In this document: in pieces, positions 11,894 through 20,535 of the stretch | How the letters are laid out: every line of letters begins with the position of its first letter | How positions within the stretch are numbered: the stretch's first letter is position 1 | NCBI RefSeq assembly: GCF_024338845.1 | Contig: NZ_CP101414.1 | Span: 124,001 to 188,000, forward strand | Length of the DNA: 64,000 bases | DNA from: Mycoplasma bradburyae | GTDB taxonomy: Bacteria > Bacillota_I > Bacilli_A > Mycoplasmatales > Mycoplasmoidaceae | Reading direction: 5' to 3' | The notes under the pieces: model-generated | What the model saw: only the letters and a program-made list of their open reading frames with translations | What the model was told of the DNA's origin: nothing | Database searches by the model: none | Made by a program: the position numbers and the translations under genes

Positions 11894-12144
11894 TAGTTAG
11901 TTGCAGCTTGTGCATTTGTTCATCTAGCTGCTCTTGATTTAAGACGACGAGCTTTGTTTTTAGAAATTCTATTATTTTTAGCTAATCTATCTGCTAAAGA
12001 ATAAACTTTATCAGCATCTTTTTTATCTTTAGAAACTTTAGTTTTCTTAATTTGATTTTTTAATGCTGTTTTAAAACCTTTAGTTAATTGATTAGCCTTT
12101 AAATTCTGACGATAGCTCTTTTCGTTTGCTTTAATATTGGCCAT
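11893..12144 (-). CDS. rpsT: 30S ribosomal protein S20
   Basis: 83 residues, start ATG 12144 on the minus strand: MANIKANEKSYRQN, highly basic, with NNRISKNKARRLKSRAARW near the end, where Trp is encoded by TGA. S20 binds the 5' domain of 16S rRNA. The gene is monocistronic, convergent with trhP2. A TATAAT -10 box lies on the minus strand at 12181-12186, and a near-palindromic ACGTACGT stretch lies in the 5' leader. Confidence 0.95.
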
Positions 12145-12180
12145 ATCGTTTACGTACGTTTTTAATTATATAACTTATTA

Positions 12181-12214
12181 ATTATAATATATAAGTAAAT
12201 ACTACACGTATAAT
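12181..12214. promoter_or_regulatory. divergent -10 boxes for rpsT and the downstream membrane-protein gene
   Basis: A perfect TATAAT on the minus strand (12181-12186) faces rpsT, and a perfect TATAAT on the plus strand (12209-12214) faces the gene starting at 12235. They are 22 bases apart, back to back. In this group -10 boxes are more informative than -35 boxes, and no clear -35 was seen. Confidence 0.6.
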
Positions 12215-12234
12215 ATTATATACAATATAGTTTA

Positions 12235-12894
12235 ATGAATAGTAATTTTATTTTAATCGTCTTATTAGTAGTTGTTCCAATTGGATTCATAAGTTATTTT
12301 ATTTATAAAAGAAAAAAAACTACAGGTTCAGGTGAATTTGTTGGAAGAACTAAGGATGAACGCAGAAACGAAGTTTGAAAAACTGTTAAAAAATATCTGC
12401 AAGATAACGACATGTATGGTCGTGAGATCATGTATACTTTTGTCGCAAAAAGACCGTCAGCTAATGATGATAAGAAGCTTCACAAACAGTTTAAAGAAGA
12501 AACAAAAAAATATTTATTAGAGCATAAATTATCTAAAAAAGATAAGAAAGCTTATCTAAAAAGTCGGTCTAAGGAAATGGCTCGTGAAAGATATTGCATC
12601 TATTTTCAAACAAAGGATGCTAAGACTCAATCTGTTTTTGATCCAGAAATTATTGAGGCTGAAGTATTAACATTACCTCCTAAAAAAAGAGGTGATGCTC
12701 CTGAAAGAAAAATTCAAATTAACGGATTACAAGATTTTAAAAAAGAGTTTGCTTGAATTGAACCTTTAAAAAATAAAGAAGATGCTCGATTAAAGAAAGC
12801 TGAAGACGAAAGAATTAGAAAGCTTGAAAGAAAAGAACAACGCAGATTAGCTAAGTTGGCTAAAAAAGAAGCTAAAACTAAAAAGAAGATTTAA
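12235..12894 (+). CDS. uncharacterised membrane-anchored basic protein
   Basis: 219 residues, not recognised. One N-terminal membrane segment (about residues 5-24, FILIVLLVVVPIGFISYFIY) is followed by KRKK, so the bulk should be cytoplasmic. The soluble part holds VGRTKDERRNEVWK, a central basic region (YLLEHKLSKKDKKAYLKSRSK) and a lysine-rich helical tail. Two TGA codons are Trp. It sits 5 bases ahead of fmt and is probably co-transcribed with it. The GRT-x-KDE-like motif recurs in the small protein at 20217-20498. No enzyme motif is visible. Confidence 0.75.
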
Positions 12895-12899
12895 TAAAA

Positions 12900-13847
12900 A
12901 TGATTAAAAAAAGAGTTGCTTTTTTTGGTACAACAGAATTATCTTTAGTATGCCTTAAGGCTATGCTAAATGATAATTCTTTTGATGTAGTAGCAATTAT
13001 ATCTCCTCCCGACAGAGTAGATTTACGAAATAAAAAGAATAAATTAAATTCAGTTAAACAATTTTGCATAGATAATAATCTACAAATTTATCAACCTGAA
13101 AAATTATCGGATTTCTATGAAGAATTAATAAATATGAATTTAGATTTGGGCGTATGTATAGCTTACGGACAATTTATTCCTAAAAAGGTTTTGAATCTAT
13201 TTAAAGATGGAATAATCAATGTTCATCCTTCTAAATTACCGTTATTAAGAGGAGGTGCTCCTATTCATTATGCGATTATAAATGGATTTAAATCTACAGC
13301 TATTTCAATCATGAAGTTAGATGAAAAAATGGATCATGGTCCTGTGTATGATCAATTAGAAGTAGCTATTAAAGAAGAATGAAATCATGATGATTTAAAT
13401 TCTGAAATTATTGCTAAATCACCAGAGTTTTTAATAAAAACTATAAAAAATATTTATGAGAAAAACCTAACAGCTAAAGAACAAGATCATGATCAATATA
13501 CACTTGGCTTAAATATCAAAAAAGAACAAGAGCATTTGAATTTAAATTTAGATGCCAACAGTTTTGTTAATTGACAAAAAGGATTATGATCAACCCCTGG
13601 TGGTTATTTGATTTATGATGGATATAGAGTTAAAATAGCTCAAGCAAAAGTTGTTGAGAATGAACAAGACAACCAAATAGATCTGATAGGATCAATATAC
13701 AAAATTGATAAAACAGGTATTTATGTATATCTAAAAAGAGGGTCAATTGCCATTACTAAATACCTATTACCTTCTAAAAAAGTTGCAGATATAAAGCAAT
13801 CAATTAATGGAAACATTCCATTTAAAATAAATACAAAATTTGAATAA
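12900..13847 (+). CDS. fmt: methionyl-tRNA formyltransferase
   Basis: 315 residues. Formylates Met on the initiator tRNA using 10-formyltetrahydrofolate. The catalytic core reads IINVHPSKLPLLRGGAP followed by IMKLDEKMDHGPVYDQ, giving the Asn, His and Asp triad of the family. The N-terminal Rossmann part begins RVAFFGTTELSLVCLKAM, and the C-terminal tRNA-binding barrel contains WQKGLWSTPGGYLIYDG (Trp as TGA). Fits with the tRNA-fMet at 58842. It is 2 bases from the next gene. Confidence 0.95.
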
Positions 13848-13849
13848 AT

Positions 13850-16003
13850 ATGGAAAATAAAAAGATATTTAAAAGAAATGATTTTTTAAATACATTTAGT
13901 AGACCTAAATCTTTATGAAAATTTACTGATAAAGAAATAACCGCTATCATTCAAAATGAGTTGGGACTATCAAAAGATTCTTATGAAGATATAAATGAAG
14001 AATTAAATGGGGAAGAGTCCGCTATTTTAGATTTTGATGAAATCGATTTTGTTAATGACGACATTGAATCCCAACAAATAAATGACGCTTATTTAGCAGA
14101 AATAATTAAATTAAAAGAAAAATCTAAAGAATTTATTAAACACGAAGTTCTATCTGATTTATATGATGATGAATGGAAAAATGCTGAACTAGAATTTTCT
14201 AAAGGTGTATACCAAGAATATGATATAGATTATATCGATGTTATTGATAATAAAGAAAAAGAAAAATTAGTTAGAATAATCGATTTATCAGATTATCAAA
14301 AATTACCTATTACAACAGCAGAAAGCCTTCATGAAATTATTAAAAAACATGATTTTTCGTCATCAAAATTACTGGTTTTAGATGGAATTTACTTTAATGA
14401 AAAACAAAGATACTATCTACAATCATCTGTGTCTGGATGTTTATTTTACAAACATAATGATGATCGAATAAAACTAGATGTATATACATCAAAAAACTCT
14501 ACAAGCACAAAAAGAAAAGATCTAGTTAATTTTTATTATGATTACCGAATTTTAACTGAGCTTGGTTATGATGTTTTGAAATGAAATGTTGTTTTAGTTA
14601 AATACTGTTTAAACAAAAAGAATGAAGTTGATTTTGTTTCAACAGAAATAGTTAATTGCAATAAAGGTGGATCTAATTTACCTGATAAAATAAAAAAAGA
14701 ATTTAGTAAAGAACAATTTTTCCATCCAAGTTTTATTAAAGCTAAACAAGACATAAGAATAAGTGGTAATCAAGAATTAATCGCTGATTACCCGCAACAT
14801 AATTTAAAGACAGGTTCTTTTTGTAATGCTTTAAAAATGATGTCATTTCAAATTTTAGAATCAGAAGAAAAAGAAGCATATAAATTTCAGACAAATTATT
14901 TCTTAGAAGTAAGAAATGCATTTGATAACATTTTTGATGAAATGATTGATATCAAAGATACTAATGTAGGCAAAATTGAGTTATCAAATGCTTATTTTGG
15001 AGATTTTTATAAAAATCCGAACGACTCTATGATCAGATACACATTAGGTAAAAAAGTGTTTGAACCTTTTTTACTAAGCGGAAACGTTTATTCAATTAAT
15101 AAATTTTTCGATAAAAATGGAAATTTAGTATTTCCATTAGTAAATAAAGATGGCGAAAAATTTAAAATAAGCGATTTCATCAAATACATAAATGCTAACC
15201 CGCCTCCTAAGCCAATAAAATATTTATCTGTTTTTAGTAAAGCATACATCCCTAGTATTGTTGAAAGTTATGTCAACCCAAATACTCACCAAGCATTTGC
15301 TAAATTAAAAAATAAAAAGGTTTATTTTGACTTTGAGTCAATTTGTCATTTATTTGCGCCAATGGATGATATTTTGCCAAATATGCAAATAATAACGCAA
15401 AATTCTTTCATTATTGATCATAATGACGGCTCAGAACTTGTATGTGTTAATGATGTAATTGATCCATTGAAATTGGATATTAATTGATTTATAAAGATAA
15501 TTAAAGATCTACATCAAGGTCCAGATTATAGTTATGTTGTATACAATGCTACCTTTGAACGATCTAGATTGTATGAAATAGGCGCTTATATTGAAAGATG
15601 TAAAAAACTATATCCAGAGAAATTTAGCGATCCATCTGATTTAGAAATTGATTTCTTGCAAAAAGTTAAAGAAATTGATGCTAACCTATTTGATTTAGCT
15701 GATTTCTTTAACTTGAATAAAGACTTAATAGTCATTAATTCATTAAATGGATATTACTCAATTAAAAAAGTTTTATTATTAACATCTCAAGAACAACGAA
15801 AAGAAGCTAAAGCCGTTGATTACGCGACACTTAATGTGAAAAGAGGTGATATTGCGCAAAAACTAACAGCTAAACGTTTCTTAGGATTAGTTGATGATAA
15901 GGAATGAGAAGAAATAGCAACTGATTTAGCTACATATTGCGAAAACGATGTTAGATCAATGATCGCTGTTGAGTACTTCATAAGAGATTTATTAAAAAGA
16001 TAG
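13850..16003 (+). CDS. DUF2779-type nuclease-like protein (PD-(D/E)XK-like plus RNase H-like exonuclease region)
   Basis: 717 residues with four internal TGA Trp codons. An acidic N-terminal third is followed by LDVYTSKNSTSTK (about residues 212-224), which resembles the EVKSSTSVK motif of Cas4/RecB-like nuclease domains in DUF2779 proteins, but the Glu is replaced. The C-terminal half has KVYFDFES (about residue 490) and ATYCENDVRSMIAV near the end, matching the first and last acidic motifs of DEDD exonucleases. The family is widespread in mollicutes and uncharacterised. Role in DNA or RNA processing is inferred from fold only. Starts 2 bases after fmt, so probably the third gene of that operon. 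Confidence 0.75.
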
Positions 16004-16088
16004 AATAAATCTATAGAATCATAATAACTAATTAACCATTCATAATTTATTTGTAGAATAATAATATTAAACTTAAGGATGATACAAA

Positions 16089-16577
16089 ATGATTTACGAC
16101 AAATTAGAAAATTTTAGTAAATATTTAACAATTAATAAATATTTTCCTAAGATCAAACAGTTTTTAGAAGATCATAACTATGATTTATCTAAATTATCAG
16201 TTGGTATTCATGAAATTGATGGTAAGGATTTATACTTAAATGTATTAGACTCTGTTGTTTATCAAAAAACAGAAGCCAGATATGAACTTCATAAACACTA
16301 TGGTGATGTTCATATAGTTTTTGAACCAGGTGAAATTTACTTTAGCCAACACGCAGAAGATGCAAAAGATATGCAAGTAGAAATTCCTTATAACGAACAA
16401 AAAGATGTAACTTTTTATGTCTCAGATACGACAAATGACAAAGTTTCTAATAATCGTTTAGTGCCTTCTAAAAATTCTTTTGTAGTATTCTTACCAGGAG
16501 ATTTACACGCACCTAGAGTATCTGAAAATCCTTCAAATAATATCATTAAATATATTTTTAAATTTAGATGTTCATAA
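16089..16577 (+). CDS. YhcH/YjgK/YiaL family protein, possible N-acetylneuraminate anomerase NanQ
   Basis: 162 residues. YELHKHYGDVHIVFEPGE and VVFLPGDLHAPRV supply the His and Glu ligands of the cupin-like metal site of this family (EbgC, YhcH, NanQ). Several members interconvert sugar anomers, and E. coli YhcH acts on sialic acid. No other sialic-acid gene is in this window, so the substrate is open. Preceded by a clear AAGGATG ribosome site (about 16075) and overlapping the next gene by 10 bases, which suggests coupled translation with that membrane protein. Confidence 0.85.
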   Translation: MIYDKLENFSKYLTINKYFPKIKQFLEDHNYDLSKLSVGIHEIDGKDLYLNVLDSVVYQKTEARYELHKHYGDVHIVFEPGEIYFSQHAEDAKDMQVEIPYNEQKDVTFYVSDTTNDKVSNNRLVPSKNSFVVFLPGDLHAPRVSENPSNNIIKYIFKFRCS

Positions 16578-18592
16578 AAAAAATAATTAAATTTTTATCG
16601 CTGTTTTTTATTGCTTTTTTAGGCTTATTAAGCCTAAATATTACTATATCTAATAGCTATAAAATTAACAGTTATGAACAAAGTTTGCAAGCTACAGAAA
16701 CTAAAGAAAATCTTGAACCATTTTATAGCGATTTAAAAAATGTAGCCGAACAAAAAACAATTAAACTTTTTTTGACAAGTGATAATTATCAATCAGTTGT
16801 AACATCATTGATGTTATCGCAATATTTTTTAAACGATAAGGTTGTTGATGATGGTTACAGCCCTATCGTATTTTTATACCAACAACAACTAGTTAACGAT
16901 CAAGATTTTAGTATTAATATCACTAGTAATATTCCAAATTGATTTGACAATAATTATCCGAAAAATAAAGCAATTATTCAAACGAATAATAGCTCTATTT
17001 TTAACGATAAATCCAACCTAAGTTATACTGCTGCTAATGTTTTAACCTTTCTAGATTATATTAGAGTGTATTTCCATGATAAATACACAAGTAATCCAGA
17101 ATTAGAATACAAGCCATTATTATTTGATATTTTTCTAACGCCACAATTACTGGCGAATATCTGAGATAACCATTCAATAGCTTTATATAATTTTTTAGCA
17201 TATGTTAATCGTTTTCATTTGATTTCAAATGATAACTACCTAAAAACTATTTTTCTTAAAAATTATGTTGACCGCTTAAATGATAAACTCATTAATAAAA
17301 GTTCTGATGAAGTTTTAAATATTTATCAAGAAAAATTCGATAAGATTTTTGTTAATGCAACAAAGTTAGAAAGCTCTAAAAATTTTTTAAATGTTTTTAG
17401 TGACGATTCAAGAAATGATGAAAACTTAGATGTTTTCAAAGAGACCTCATTATATGAATTAATATTTGATGAATCAAAATTCGTTTTTTATGATGGTTTA
17501 TCATATACGATTAATAACGATAAAATTAATGATAAATTAAAACTTAAGATTTATTTTTATGAGAAGATTTATGATCTTTTCTTTAAATCGAATCAGTTAA
17601 TGATTGATAAATCGAAAATTAATTTATTGATTCATCAATATTTAAATATATTTTTATTAACTGATCAATTTAATGTAGCAAATTTCTTTTATAAAAATCA
17701 AAACCTTTTTAATATTAATAAAAAAACATTCATTTTTTTAGAACCAGCTGCTCCTACTAAATTAGGTTTAAATGATATTAATCTAAGTAGTTCTATAAAT
17801 CGTTGAAAATTTGATGAATATAAATCAATTCTAAAAACATTTAGAAAAATTTATCCAAGCAACAAGTACAATTTTTTATACATAACCAATCCTATGTTTG
17901 ATGGTTTTAAAAGTCGTTTTAATGCTTTTCAAGAACTATTAAATATAAATGATTTAGATATTATCTATACCAAGCCAAGTTCAGCATTTTTATTATTCTA
18001 TGAATTGCTAAATCAATACCAAAAAAGTGTAACTAGCAATATAGCTAGTTCGATTATAGTTGGCGGAATTGATTTTAATGATGACAATGTCTTAGACATT
18101 CTTAATTATTTGAAAAACAACACAACTTGAAACGATGAAGATATCAAAAATGTGATTAGAAATATTGATAATTTTCCTATCCCATTAACATTTTTGATTA
18201 ATGATTTTGATCTAACAAAAAGAAACGAACCTTCAGAGTATTTTGTCTTAAATAAATCTTATATAACTTTATCTCAAGGTTTGATTAATGATAATGAAGG
18301 TTTAAAAATAGCTTCTAATTTATTAGGATCAAAAAGATTTTTTGATAAAAATGGCTTTAATGAATACGATCCAATTGTAAGATACAATTTAATAATCAAT
18401 GAATTAAATGATGGAGGTAAAAAAGAAGCCACTGTTTCTATTTCGTTAATTGTTATAGCAACGGTATTAATTGCTCTGGTTATTTCTACAATGATTTTTA
18501 TCATTTATAATTATAAAAGGCTTAATCAAGCTAAAAAACGCTGATCAAAGTATATAGCTAAATGAAAAGAAAAAGAAGATAACAATGCCTAG
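16568..18592 (+). CDS. uncharacterised two-anchor membrane protein with large extracellular region
   Basis: 674 residues, not recognised. A basic start (MFIKKIIK) and one hydrophobic segment (about residues 8-28) form a signal anchor without a lipobox; a second membrane segment (about residues 620-645, VSISLIVIATVLIALVISTM) is followed by a basic cytoplasmic tail ending KWKEKEDNNA. The about 590 residues between them should lie outside the cell and are rich in Asn, Asp, Phe and Tyr. Several TGA Trp codons. It overlaps yhcH-like upstream and yebC downstream by a few bases, so all three probably form one transcript. A surface, adhesion or transport role is possible; nothing shows which. Confidence 0.75.
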
Positions 18593-19289
18593 AAAACACT
18601 TAATTGCTAATCAAATTAATAAAAAACAACAATCTAATGCTAAGTTATGACAAAAATTAGCTAAAGAAATTAAAGCTGCTGTTAAAGTTGGGGGAACTGA
18701 CCCTGAGACTAACTATCGTCTTAAAGCGGCTATTGATAAAGCTTTATCTTATAACTTATCAAAAGAATCTATTAATAGAAACATCTTTGGTGGTTCTAAT
18801 AAAGATGAAGATAATTTGATTGAAGCAGAATACGAAATCTATGGACCTAATGGTTTAGGAATCATTGTTAGAACATTATCTGATAATCCTAACCGTGTTA
18901 TCTCTTCTTTGAATGGTTATATATCTAAATTAAAAGGATCATTAGCTAAGCCTAATAGTGTTAAGATTAATTTTCAACAACAAGGAATTATCTTAACCGA
19001 CTTAAATAATTTCCATGAGGAAACATTATTAGGTCTTTTAATTGATTATGAATTAATTGATATAAATTCAGATGATGAAGGATATGAGATTATAACTACC
19101 CCTAATTCTTATTATCAAGTTAAGGAGAAGTTAGAATCTGCTAAATTTAATATCCACCATTCTGAATTAAAATTAGTACCTCTTTCATACGTCTCACTTA
19201 ATCCAGAACAGACAGAATTATTCGAAAGATTTGTCGCTTCTTGTGAAAATGATGACGATATTCAATGAATGGTTGCTAATAACGAATAA
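18585..19289 (+). CDS. yebC: YebC/PmpR family protein
   Basis: 234 residues beginning MPRKHLIANQINKKQQSNAKLWQKLAKEI, the mollicute form of the family start (bacterial members begin MAGHSKWANIKHRK). VGGTDPETNYRLKAAIDKAL, YEIYGPNGLGIIV, and the acidic C-terminal region match. Family members are described as transcriptional regulators; recent work also links them to relief of ribosome stalling. Trp codons are TGA. Start overlaps the upstream gene by 8 bases; the tRNA cluster follows. Confidence 0.92.
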
Positions 19290-19296
19290 TTTGTGA

Positions 19297-19302
19297 TATA
19301 AT
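19297..19302 (+). promoter_or_regulatory. -10 box of the tRNA-Asn-Glu transcript
   Basis: Perfect TATAAT straddling the end of the yebC region, 20 bases ahead of tRNA-Asn. Confidence 0.55.
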
Positions 19303-19322
19303 TTTAAAGGCAATAATAAAAA

Positions 19323-19397
19323 GGCCACATAGCTCAGCGGTAGAGCAACCGGCTGTTAACCGGTTGGTCACAGGTTCAAATCCTGTTGTGGCCGCCA
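19323..19397 (+). tRNA. tRNA-Asn (GTT)
   Basis: 7-bp acceptor GGCCACA / TGTGGCC, anticodon loop CTGTTAA, T-loop TTCAAAT, encoded CCA. 75 nt. Confidence 0.97.
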
Positions 19398-19402
19398 TTA
19401 TT

Positions 19403-19479
19403 GGCGCGTTGGTGAAGTGACTTAACACACACGCCTTTCACGCGTGCATTCACGGGTTTGAATCCCGTACGCGTCACCA
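19403..19479 (+). tRNA. tRNA-Glu (TTC)
   Basis: Acceptor GGCGCGT / ACGCGTC, anticodon stem CACGC / GCGTG with loop CTTTCAC, T-loop TTTGAAT, discriminator A, encoded CCA. 77 nt; a substrate of MnmA. Confidence 0.95.
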
Positions 19480-19532
19480 TTAAAAATAAACTAACTAACT
19501 AACAAAAACTAACGAGGTTCAAAATTTCCTCT

Positions 19533-19573
19533 GTTGTCGGAGTCTAACTCCTCCGATAACATAAAATTTTTTT
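19533..19573 (+). terminator. hairpin with T-run after tRNA-Glu
   Basis: GTTGTCGGAG / CTCCGATAAC (9 of 10 paired) with an 8-base loop, followed within 6 bases by a run of seven T. It looks like an intrinsic terminator splitting the tRNA cluster into Asn-Glu and Val-Thr-Lys-Leu units. Confidence 0.6.
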
Positions 19574-19596
19574 ACTAAGGATAAAACCTTAGTAAA
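19571..19596 (+). repeat. perfect inverted repeat abutting tRNA-Val
   Basis: 10-bp perfect arms TTTACTAAGG / CCTTAGTAAA with a 6-base loop, ending 2 bases before tRNA-Val. It may be a processing hairpin or a promoter-overlapping dyad. Confidence 0.6.
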
Positions 19597-19597
19597 T

Positions 19598-19673
19598 GGA
19601 GTGTTAGCTCAGGCGGGAGAGCATATGCCTTACAAGCATAGGGTCGGGGGTTCGATCCCCTCACACTCCACCA
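19598..19673 (+). tRNA. tRNA-Val (TAC)
   Basis: Acceptor GGAGTGT / ACACTCC, anticodon loop CTTACAA, T-loop TTCGATC, discriminator A, encoded CCA. Confidence 0.97.
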
Positions 19674-19674
19674 T

Positions 19675-19750
19675 GCCGACTTAGCTCAATCGGCAGAGCA
19701 ACTGACTTGTAATCAGTAGGTTGTAGGTTCAATTCCTATAGTCGGCACCA
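19675..19750 (+). tRNA. tRNA-Thr (TGT)
   Basis: Acceptor GCCGACT / AGTCGGC, anticodon loop CTTGTAA, T-loop TTCAATT, encoded CCA. One base after tRNA-Val. Confidence 0.97.
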
Positions 19751-19754
19751 TAAT

Positions 19755-19830
19755 GCTTCTTTAGCTCAGACGGTAGAGCAAGTGACTCTTAATCACTGGG
19801 TCGTGGGTTCGATCCCCTCAAGGAGCACCA
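19755..19830 (+). tRNA. tRNA-Lys (CTT)
   Basis: Acceptor GCTTCTT / AAGGAGC, anticodon stem AGTGA / TCACT with loop CTCTTAA, encoded CCA. Confidence 0.96.
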
Positions 19831-19834
19831 TGTT

Positions 19835-19920
19835 GCACTCGTGGCGGAACTGGCAGACGCGCTAGACTTAGGATCTAGTATCATTACGATGTGGGGGTTC
19901 AAGTCCCTTCGGGTGCACCA
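19835..19920 (+). tRNA. tRNA-Leu (TAG)
   Basis: 86-nt class II tRNA with a long variable arm. Acceptor GCACTCG / CGGGTGC, anticodon stem CTAGA / TCTAG with loop CTTAGGA, encoded CCA. The single TAG Leu tRNA can read the CTN box by superwobble in mycoplasmas. Confidence 0.96.
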
Positions 19921-20060
19921 TTAAAATACATTTATCTCAAATAGTATTTTGTTTAATAAATTATCTTGGCGAGATTTATTAAACTTTATAAAAAGCTGCT
20001 TAAGCAACTAATAAAATTCTATTTAAATATAAAGACTTTGAATATAATTCAAAGTCTTTT
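19921..20060 (+). other. structured trailer of the tRNA transcript, ending in a terminator
   Basis: After tRNA-Leu comes a strong hairpin with perfect 11-bp arms (GTTTAATAAAT at 19951-19961, ATTTATTAAAC at 19974-19984), then GCTGCTTAAGCAAC with a self-complementary core, then the terminator described separately. There is no coding frame. It may be just the trailer or a small RNA released by tRNA processing. Confidence 0.45.
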
Positions 20061-20062
20061 TT
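20031..20062 (+). terminator. intrinsic terminator of the tRNA cluster
   Basis: Perfect 12-bp arms AAAGACTTTGAA / TTCAAAGTCTTT with a 5-base loop, followed by a T-run. Confidence 0.85.
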
Positions 20063-20094
20063 GCTTATATCACATATTTTATAAATTTAAATAG

Positions 20095-20160
20095 TTATTT
20101 AGCTTGACGGATCAAAAAATGGTTGCTTTAAAACCATTTAATTTAAACTTAGCTAAATAA
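20095..20160 (+). ncRNA. candidate structured RNA / leader element ahead of the PTS region
   Basis: An outer stem of 10 perfect base pairs (TTATTTAGCT at 20095-20104, AGCTAAATAA at 20151-20160) encloses an inner hairpin (AAATGGTT at 20117-20124, AACCATTT at 20132-20139) and a GACGGATC single strand. The 66-nt element begins shortly after the tRNA terminator and lies about 55 bases ahead of the small membrane gene and 375 bases ahead of the glucose PTS gene. It has no similarity I recognise to a known riboswitch or to GlcT antiterminator sites. Confidence 0.35.
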
Positions 20161-20216
20161 ATAGGATTAAAAAGTAATTTATAATAAATAAGAATGACTG
20201 AAGAAAACAAAAAGAA

Positions 20217-20498
20217 ATGACTTTAGAAATATTAAAAAATGTTTACATTATTTTAAGCTCTCTAATGCTTATCATTTGTTTAGTTTTTTGAGGTATATCA
20301 TTTTATTTATATTGAAATCGATATAAAAAAAGAAAAGTAGCTAGTGATAGCGCATTCGGTAGAACTATTAAGGATGAACAGATAAAACTCACCTGATGAC
20401 AAAAAAACGGGGGATATTTATTATTCGTTTTAGGTTTTTTTGCTTTAATGTTTGCGATTGCTGGATTTACTTATTATGTCGTTAATTTTAGTGTTTAA
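20217..20498 (+). CDS. small membrane protein, two predicted membrane segments
   Basis: 93 residues, not recognised; four TGA Trp codons hide it under the standard code. Starts MTLEILKNVYIILSSLMLIIC. Membrane segments at about residues 8-30 and 68-90 flank a basic, then polar loop with KKRKVASDSAFGRTIKDEQIKLTWW. The GRT-x-KDE stretch resembles VGRTKDE in the protein at 12235-12894. A SecG- or SecE-like role was considered, but the sequence gives no support. It lies 37 bases ahead of ptsG and may be in the same transcript. Confidence 0.65.
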
Positions 20499-20535
20499 AA
20501 TGATTTTATAAATGGACAAACTGAAATAATTAATA

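Noticed and set aside
18274..18504. Open frame on the minus strand within the 674-residue membrane protein
   Set aside because: Mirror of coding sequence in a biased-composition region; no start signal.
19484..19515. Short ACTA tandem run between tRNA genes as a phase-variable repeat
   Set aside because: Only about four units, not next to a promoter or coding start.
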